From: CAYPAV01 sp964408805
GTDB taxonomy: Bacteria > Pseudomonadota > Alphaproteobacteria > UBA8366
DNA: 64,000 bases
Reading direction: 5' to 3'
Assembly: GCA_964408805.1 (NCBI GenBank)
Contig: CAYPAV010000013.1
Location: 62,001 to 126,000, forward strand
A program made the position numbers and the translations under genes. Positions 59,979-64,000 of this stretch are shown piece after piece. The notes beneath the pieces are model-generated. The model was not told where the DNA came from and searched no databases. It was given only the letters and a program-made list of their open reading frames with translations. Position 1 is the stretch's first letter, and each line of letters starts with the position of its first letter.

Positions 59979-61382
59979 TCACAGCTCGGGCCGCTTGTCG
60001 GCCCAGGGCCGGGCCGCTTCGAAGGCGGCGGCGGCGCGTAGTACGCCAAGATCGTCCAGCCGCCGCCCGACGATCTGCAGCCCCACCGGCAGACCTTCGT
60101 CCGTGAAGCCGCAGGGGACGCTGGCCGCCGGATTGTGCGAAAAATTGAACGGGTAGGAGAACTCCGCCCATCTCACCCAATCCCAATCATGCGCCGGCCA
60201 ATCCTCGGGCTGCAGGCGATCGGCGGGGAATGCAGCGACGGAAACCGCCGGGGTGAGCAGCAGGTCCCAATCCTCGAACCAGCCGTGGATGGCGGCGATA
60301 TAGTCGAGCTTCCGCTGGCGCATCGCCAGATAGTCCGCAGCGCTCGGGTCCCCCGCCGCCCTGATGCAGGCGACCAGCCCCGGGTCCATCTTGTCGCCCC
60401 ATTCTTCGAGAAACGGCCGGAAGCGCAGCTCATGCGCGGCCCAGAAAAAACGGATCAGCTCCGGCCCGTCCCCGGTCCAGGGCGGGGTTAGCTCCTCCAC
60501 CTCGGCGCCCAACTCCGCAATCGCATCGGCTGCCTTCCTGACCAGCTCGGCGACTTGGCCGTCGACCCGCGCATGCCCCAAATCCGGGCTGTAGGCGACC
60601 CGCAACCCCTTGAGATCGCCCGACAGAAGTGCGGGGTAGTCGGCCGGCGGCGCCTCCAGGCTGTAATGGTCCAGCGGGTCCGGCCCGGACATGACCCGCA
60701 GCATCAGCGCGGAATCGGCGACCGTGCGGGTCATCGGCCCGGTATGGGAAGTCTGGTCGCCATTCGCCACCGGCGCGTTGGCGACCCGCCCGAAGGACGG
60801 CTTGAGCCCGAAAACCCCGCAAAAATGTGACGGCATGCGTACCGAGCCCGCTCCGTCGGAGCCCTGATGCAGCGGCCCGTAGCCGGCCGCCGCCGCCGCC
60901 CCCGCGCCGGCCGAACTGGCGCCGGCGTTGTAGCCCAGCTTCCACGGGTTATGGGTGATCCCGGTCAGCGGGCTGTGGCTGACCCCCTTCCAACCGAACT
61001 CCGACGTCGTCGTCTTGCCGAGGATAATCGCTCCCGCCTCACGCAGCCGGGAGACGAAGGGCGCGTCCACGGCGCCGATATTGCCGGCTTCGATGTGCGA
61101 GCCGCGCTGGAACGGCAGTCCTTCGACCGAGGACAGATCCTTGATCGTAACCGGGATGCCGTGCAGCGGGCCGAGGCGCGAGTCCGTGGCATTTAACGCC
61201 GTCTCGGCGGTCTTGGCTTCGGCCATTGCCGCGTCGGCGGCCAACGCCACGAAGGCGTTGAGTTTGGGCTCCAGCGCCTCGATCCGCGCCAGCACGGCGG
61301 TCATCAGTTCCACCGGCGACAGTTTCTTGTCGCGGATCAACGCCGCCGCCTCGCCCGCCGGCATAAAACAAAGATCGTCCAT
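59979..61382 (-). CDS. Amidase (amidase-signature family)
   Basis: 467 residues, full-length. The catalytic lysine is in VTIKDLSSVEG near residue 80. The cis-serine/serine region is NAGASSAGAGAAAAAGYG near residue 152, followed by QGSDGAGSVRMPSHFCGVFG, which corresponds to the family's TDgGGSiRiPa..cGv.G block. Such enzymes hydrolyse linear amides, including aryl amides, or transfer ammonia in GatA. No GatB or GatC is nearby, so a catabolic amidase is most likely. It is divergent from the GMC oxidoreductase across a 332-bp region. Confidence 0.9.
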   Translation of the reverse strand: MDDLCFMPAGEAAALIRDKKLSPVELMTAVLARIEALEPKLNAFVALAADAAMAEAKTAETALNATDSRLGPLHGIPVTIKDLSSVEGLPFQRGSHIEAGNIGAVDAPFVSRLREAGAIILGKTTTSEFGWKGVSHSPLTGITHNPWKLGYNAGASSAGAGAAAAAGYGPLHQGSDGAGSVRMPSHFCGVFGLKPSFGRVANAPVANGDQTSHTGPMTRTVADSALMLRVMSGPDPLDHYSLEAPPADYPALLSGDLKGLRVAYSPDLGHARVDGQVAELVRKAADAIAELGAEVEELTPPWTGDGPELIRFFWAAHELRFRPFLEEWGDKMDPGLVACIRAAGDPSAADYLAMRQRKLDYIAAIHGWFEDWDLLLTPAVSVAAFPADRLQPEDWPAHDWDWVRWAEFSYPFNFSHNPAASVPCGFTDEGLPVGLQIVGRRLDDLGVLRAAAAFEAARPWADKRPEL

Positions 61383-61714
61383 TGCACGCCCCGCCCAGTA
61401 AATTCCCTGTCAGGAACGATAGTCCCGCGCGCCAATCTATCCAATCGACGCGGCGAAGTTTCGCATATTGCCAGCGCGAAACAGACTGCGCCGTGACCTG
61501 GGCGTCGATTCCGATCGTGGAACACCTCGATATAATCGAACAAGCCTCCCCAGGTTCTTCCGCGCCCCGACCTCACGCCTCCACGACTTTACCTAACGCC
61601 GCGGCGAAGCCGTCGCCGCCGAACTGGCTTCGGAACCAAATATTGCCAAGCTCCGGATGGCGGCTATTTAGCTGACAGCCGCCAACATCGATCCTTCATC
61701 GGGAGACGACCGCC
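61383..61714. other. Intergenic region between amidase and GMC oxidoreductase
   Basis: 332 bp without a convincing gene. Overlapping short frames exist on both strands but lack ribosome sites and family sequence. A minus-strand frame ending at 61573 (codons for ...ELGNIWFRSQFGGDGF...) looks protein-like for about 36 codons, bounded upstream by an in-frame stop, and may be a remnant of a lost gene. The region should also hold the two divergent promoters. Confidence 0.35.
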
Positions 61715-63361
61715 ATGGCCCCCACCGAGAACACCAGCTTCGATTATATCGTCGTCGGCGCCGGCTCAGCCGGGGCGGCGGCGGCGGCGCGGCTGTCGGA
61801 AAGCGGGGCTTATCGGGTGCTTTGCCTGGAGGCGGGCCGCGAGGGCTCGGACTTCTTCTGGTCGCGCCTGCCGGTCGGAATCGCCAAGCTGATCGACAAC
61901 CCTGCCGTCAACTGGTGCTACGATTCGGAGCCCGACGAGGGATCCGGCGGCCGGCGCATCCCAGTGCCGCGCGGCAAGATGCTCGGCGGCTCCAGCTCGA
62001 TCAACGGCATGGTCTTCATGCGCGGCCAGGCCCAGGACTACGACCAATGGGCGCAGCTCGGCAATCGCGGCTGGAGCTACCGGGAGGTGCTGCCGATCTT
62101 CAAGCGGATGGAGAGCTACGACGGCGGCTCGGACGAGTATCGCGGCCGCTCGGGCCCGCTCCGCGTCTGCGATACGCCGCGCCACCAGGTGCCGCTCCTG
62201 GAGAAGATCATCGAAGCGGCGGAGACGATCGGCCTTCCCTTCAACCCGGACCTGAACGGCGAGACCCAGGAAGGTGTCGGCATGTCCCAGGTTACCATTG
62301 CCCGGGGCCGGCGGATGTCGACCGCCTATTGCTATCTCGATCCGGCGCGGGGACGGCCCAATCTCACGATCGAACAGGAGGCGATGGCCGAACGCCTGAT
62401 CCTGGAAGGCAAGCGCTGCGTCGGTGTGCGCTATTCGGTGGGCGGCCGGGTGGTCGAGGCCCGCGCTTCGCGCGAGGTCATCCTCTCCGGCGGCTCGATC
62501 AATTCGCCGAAGCTCTTGGAGCTCTCGGGCATCGGGCAATCGGACCTCTTGCGCGCCCACGGTATCGAGCCGCTGCACGAATTGAAGGGTGTGGGCGAGA
62601 ACCTCCGCGACCACTACAGCCCGCGGGTCAAATTCGCGATCACCGAGCGGAATGCCACCTTCAACGACAATGCGCGGGGCTGGCGGCTGATGCGGGAGGC
62701 GGCGAAATACGCGCTCTTCCGCGACGGCTTTTTGGCCCGCACTTCGGTGCCGGTGCGGATGTATTTCCGGACGCGGGAAGGGCTTGAGACGCCGGATGCG
62801 ACGATCTCCGTCCTGCCCTTCATTTACGAGATGGCGGGGCGCGAACGACGGATCGCGAAGCAGGCCGGCATCACCATGAACATCAACGTGCTGCGCTCGG
62901 AAAGTCTCGGCTCGATTCACATCAAATCCGCCGATCCGGCCGCGCCGCCGGCGATCCGCTTCAACTTCCTCTCAAGCCCGAACGACCGCGATGGCCTGCT
63001 GGCGGCGATGCGAAAAGCCCGCGAGTTGATGGCGACCTCGCCACTCGCCGAGATCACCGGAGAGGAACTGGCCCCCGGCACGGACAAGCAAACCGACGAG
63101 GAGCTGCTCGATTGGGTGCGCGGCAACGCCGAAACCACTTACCATCCGGTCGGCACCTGCAAGATGGGCCAGGACGTGATGGCGGTCGTCGACGACCAGC
63201 TGCGAGTTCACGGCATCGAGCGCCTGCGCGTCGCCGACGCCTCGATCATGCCGACGCTGACGTCGGGCAACACCAATGCGCCCTCGATCATGATCGGCGA
63301 GAAATGCGCGGAAATGACGCTCCGCGCCGCCGAGACGGACGAACGCCGCCCGGCGGCGTAA
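61715..63361 (+). CDS. GMC-family FAD oxidoreductase (choline dehydrogenase-like)
   Basis: 548 residues. IVVGAGSAGAAAAARLSE near residue 11 is the FAD dinucleotide motif. GKMLGGSSSINGMVFMRG near residue 88 is GMC signature 1, and SGGSINSPKLLELSGIG near residue 257 is signature 2. The C-terminal catalytic His is in YHPVGTCKMG near residue 475, with the partner in SGNTNAPSIMIGEK. It oxidises a primary or secondary alcohol, probably as a dehydrogenase. Convergent with the TPR gene, 10 bp apart. Substrate unknown. Confidence 0.92.
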   Translation: MAPTENTSFDYIVVGAGSAGAAAAARLSESGAYRVLCLEAGREGSDFFWSRLPVGIAKLIDNPAVNWCYDSEPDEGSGGRRIPVPRGKMLGGSSSINGMVFMRGQAQDYDQWAQLGNRGWSYREVLPIFKRMESYDGGSDEYRGRSGPLRVCDTPRHQVPLLEKIIEAAETIGLPFNPDLNGETQEGVGMSQVTIARGRRMSTAYCYLDPARGRPNLTIEQEAMAERLILEGKRCVGVRYSVGGRVVEARASREVILSGGSINSPKLLELSGIGQSDLLRAHGIEPLHELKGVGENLRDHYSPRVKFAITERNATFNDNARGWRLMREAAKYALFRDGFLARTSVPVRMYFRTREGLETPDATISVLPFIYEMAGRERRIAKQAGITMNINVLRSESLGSIHIKSADPAAPPAIRFNFLSSPNDRDGLLAAMRKARELMATSPLAEITGEELAPGTDKQTDEELLDWVRGNAETTYHPVGTCKMGQDVMAVVDDQLRVHGIERLRVADASIMPTLTSGNTNAPSIMIGEKCAEMTLRAAETDERRPAA

Positions 63362-63371
63362 AGGCGCTGCG

Positions 63372-64000
63372 CTATTCCAGGCCCGCGATGCGAAACGCTT
63401 CCACGTATCGCGCGCGATCCTGCGGGCGCACCCAAGGGCTATACGTTTTCGCCCAATCGAGAGAGATCGTCGGCTGCAGGCGCTTCGTCTCGGAAAGCCC
63501 GCGTTTGGCCGCCTCCACGTCGCCCATCTGCGCCGCGCTGATCGTAAAGAGGCGCCAGGCGCCCAACATGTCGGGACGTACCTTGAGCGTTTCCTTGGCC
63601 AGCTTGTGGGCCTCGGAATCACGCCCGGCGGTGAAGAAACCGACGGCCTGCATCATCGGAAGCAGCGCGTTGAAGGGATCCCGCGGACTGATCCGGTAGG
63701 CCTGATCGATCGCCTCATTCGCCGCGTCGACCTTGCCGGCGTAACCGAACAGTCCGCCCAGCCAGGCATAGGCGAAGGAAAAACTCGGGTTCAGATCCAA
63801 GGCGCGCTGCAAATCGGCGATCGCTTCCTCATGCCGACGAAAATAGCCGTGAACCGCGCCCAATGCGGCATACGCCCAAGGTTCTTGGTCGTCGAGCGCC
63901 AGCGCGCGTCGGCATGCGGGCTCCGCCTTTGGGATCGTGCTGGTCGGATCATCGCCCCAGCCCATCCAACTATTCCAGATATAGGTGAGCCCGAGAATCG
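63372..64000 (-). CDS. TPR-repeat protein, C-terminal part (adenylate-cyclase-type TPR region)
   Basis: 209 residues visible; the frame is open to the right edge, so the gene begins outside the window. Repeats of TPR length follow one another, including EPWAYAALGAVHGYFRRHEE, IADLQRALDLNPSFSFAYAW and ANEAIDQAYRISPRDPF. The segment YIWNSWMGWGDDP entering from the edge resembles the stretch that follows the cyclase domain in class III adenylate/guanylate cyclases with TPRs, so that architecture is likely but not proven because the catalytic domain is not visible. Confidence 0.8.
   Translation of the reverse strand, partial: ILGLTYIWNSWMGWGDDPTSTIPKAEPACRRALALDDQEPWAYAALGAVHGYFRRHEEAIADLQRALDLNPSFSFAYAWLGGLFGYAGKVDAANEAIDQAYRISPRDPFNALLPMMQAVGFFTAGRDSEAHKLAKETLKVRPDMLGAWRLFTISAAQMGDVEAAKRGLSETKRLQPTISLDWAKTYSPWVRPQDRARYVEAFRIAGLE

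Noticed and set aside
61573..61686. Short protein-like minus-strand frame upstream of the GMC gene
   Set aside because: Only about 36 codons, without start or ribosome site; at most a remnant, and no family could be recognised.
1..64000. tRNA, rRNA, CRISPR arrays, prophage or intact insertion sequences
   Set aside because: No tRNA-like cloverleaf arms, repeat-spacer array, transposase or integrase coding sequence was seen on reading both strands.

Overview
The window is a GC-rich, gene-dense bacterial chromosome segment with no rRNA, tRNA, CRISPR array, phage or intact insertion sequence that I can see. Gene types (PAS-domain proteins of the kind common in Rhodospirillales, a Thauera/Magnetospirillum-type benzoyl-CoA reductase set, many SDRs, class III aminotransferase, DHA2 exporters) suggest a metabolically versatile proteobacterium, most likely an alphaproteobacterium. 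This assignment is inference. Almost everything is accessory catabolism: five luciferase-like (LLM) flavoproteins, at least six SDRs, three thiamine-diphosphate systems, several alpha/beta hydrolases and amidohydrolases, and two acyl-CoA-dehydrogenase-fold flavoproteins.

Layout. 1-7 kb: start of an NtaA-type monooxygenase, divergent E1 alpha/beta dehydrogenase genes, a homocysteine methyltransferase, a small secreted protein translationally coupled to a hydrolase, a VOC/EthD pair and a class III aminotransferase. 7.1-11.5 kb (minus): an operon SDR - LLM - UGSC selenoprotein - 355-aa partner - SDR. 11.6-17.4 kb: TfdA-type dioxygenase, EamA transporter, an amidohydrolase/LLM/SDR operon and a GNAT/Rrf2 pair. 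17.4-22.1 kb (minus): four overlapping genes bcrC-bcrB-bcrA-bcrD for an ATP-driven benzoyl-CoA reductase. 22.2-31 kb: M19-like protein plus cupin, PAS protein, FMN reductase, a selenocysteine-containing glutathione S-transferase, LLM protein, secreted protein, and an acyl-CoA dehydrogenase/LLM/quinone oxidoreductase operon. 31-37.5 kb: MoaD-like protein with a xanthine-dehydrogenase-type molybdenum subunit, methyltransferase, TPP enzyme and cyclic-nucleotide-gated K+ channel. 37.5-47 kb: two DHA2 exporters flanking a gentisate-pathway cluster and a flavin monooxygenase/SDR pair. 47-57 kb (plus): hybrid-PAS histidine kinase and a long run of hydrolases, 3-hydroxybutyrate dehydrogenase, twin GFA proteins and a TPP enzyme. 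57-60 kb: a visibly less GC-rich patch with a secreted esterase, two broken polysaccharide deacetylase halves in reversed order, and a PAS protein. 60-64 kb: amidase, GMC oxidoreductase and the C-terminal part of a TPR protein.

The main discovery is that two apparent gene breaks are in-frame UGA codons read as selenocysteine. At 9385-9387 UGA is followed directly by Gly-Ser-Cys (UGSC family), with a downstream hairpin whose apical loop reads GGUCU. At 25792-25794 UGA replaces the redox cysteine of a glutathione S-transferase (U-P-W-V), again with a hairpin just downstream. A reader that treats UGA only as stop would mis-annotate both genes as fragments. The organism must therefore carry selA/selB/selC/selD elsewhere. 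The UGSC gene lies in an operon with flavin and NAD(P) oxidoreductases, which makes that operon the best candidate here for an undescribed pathway.
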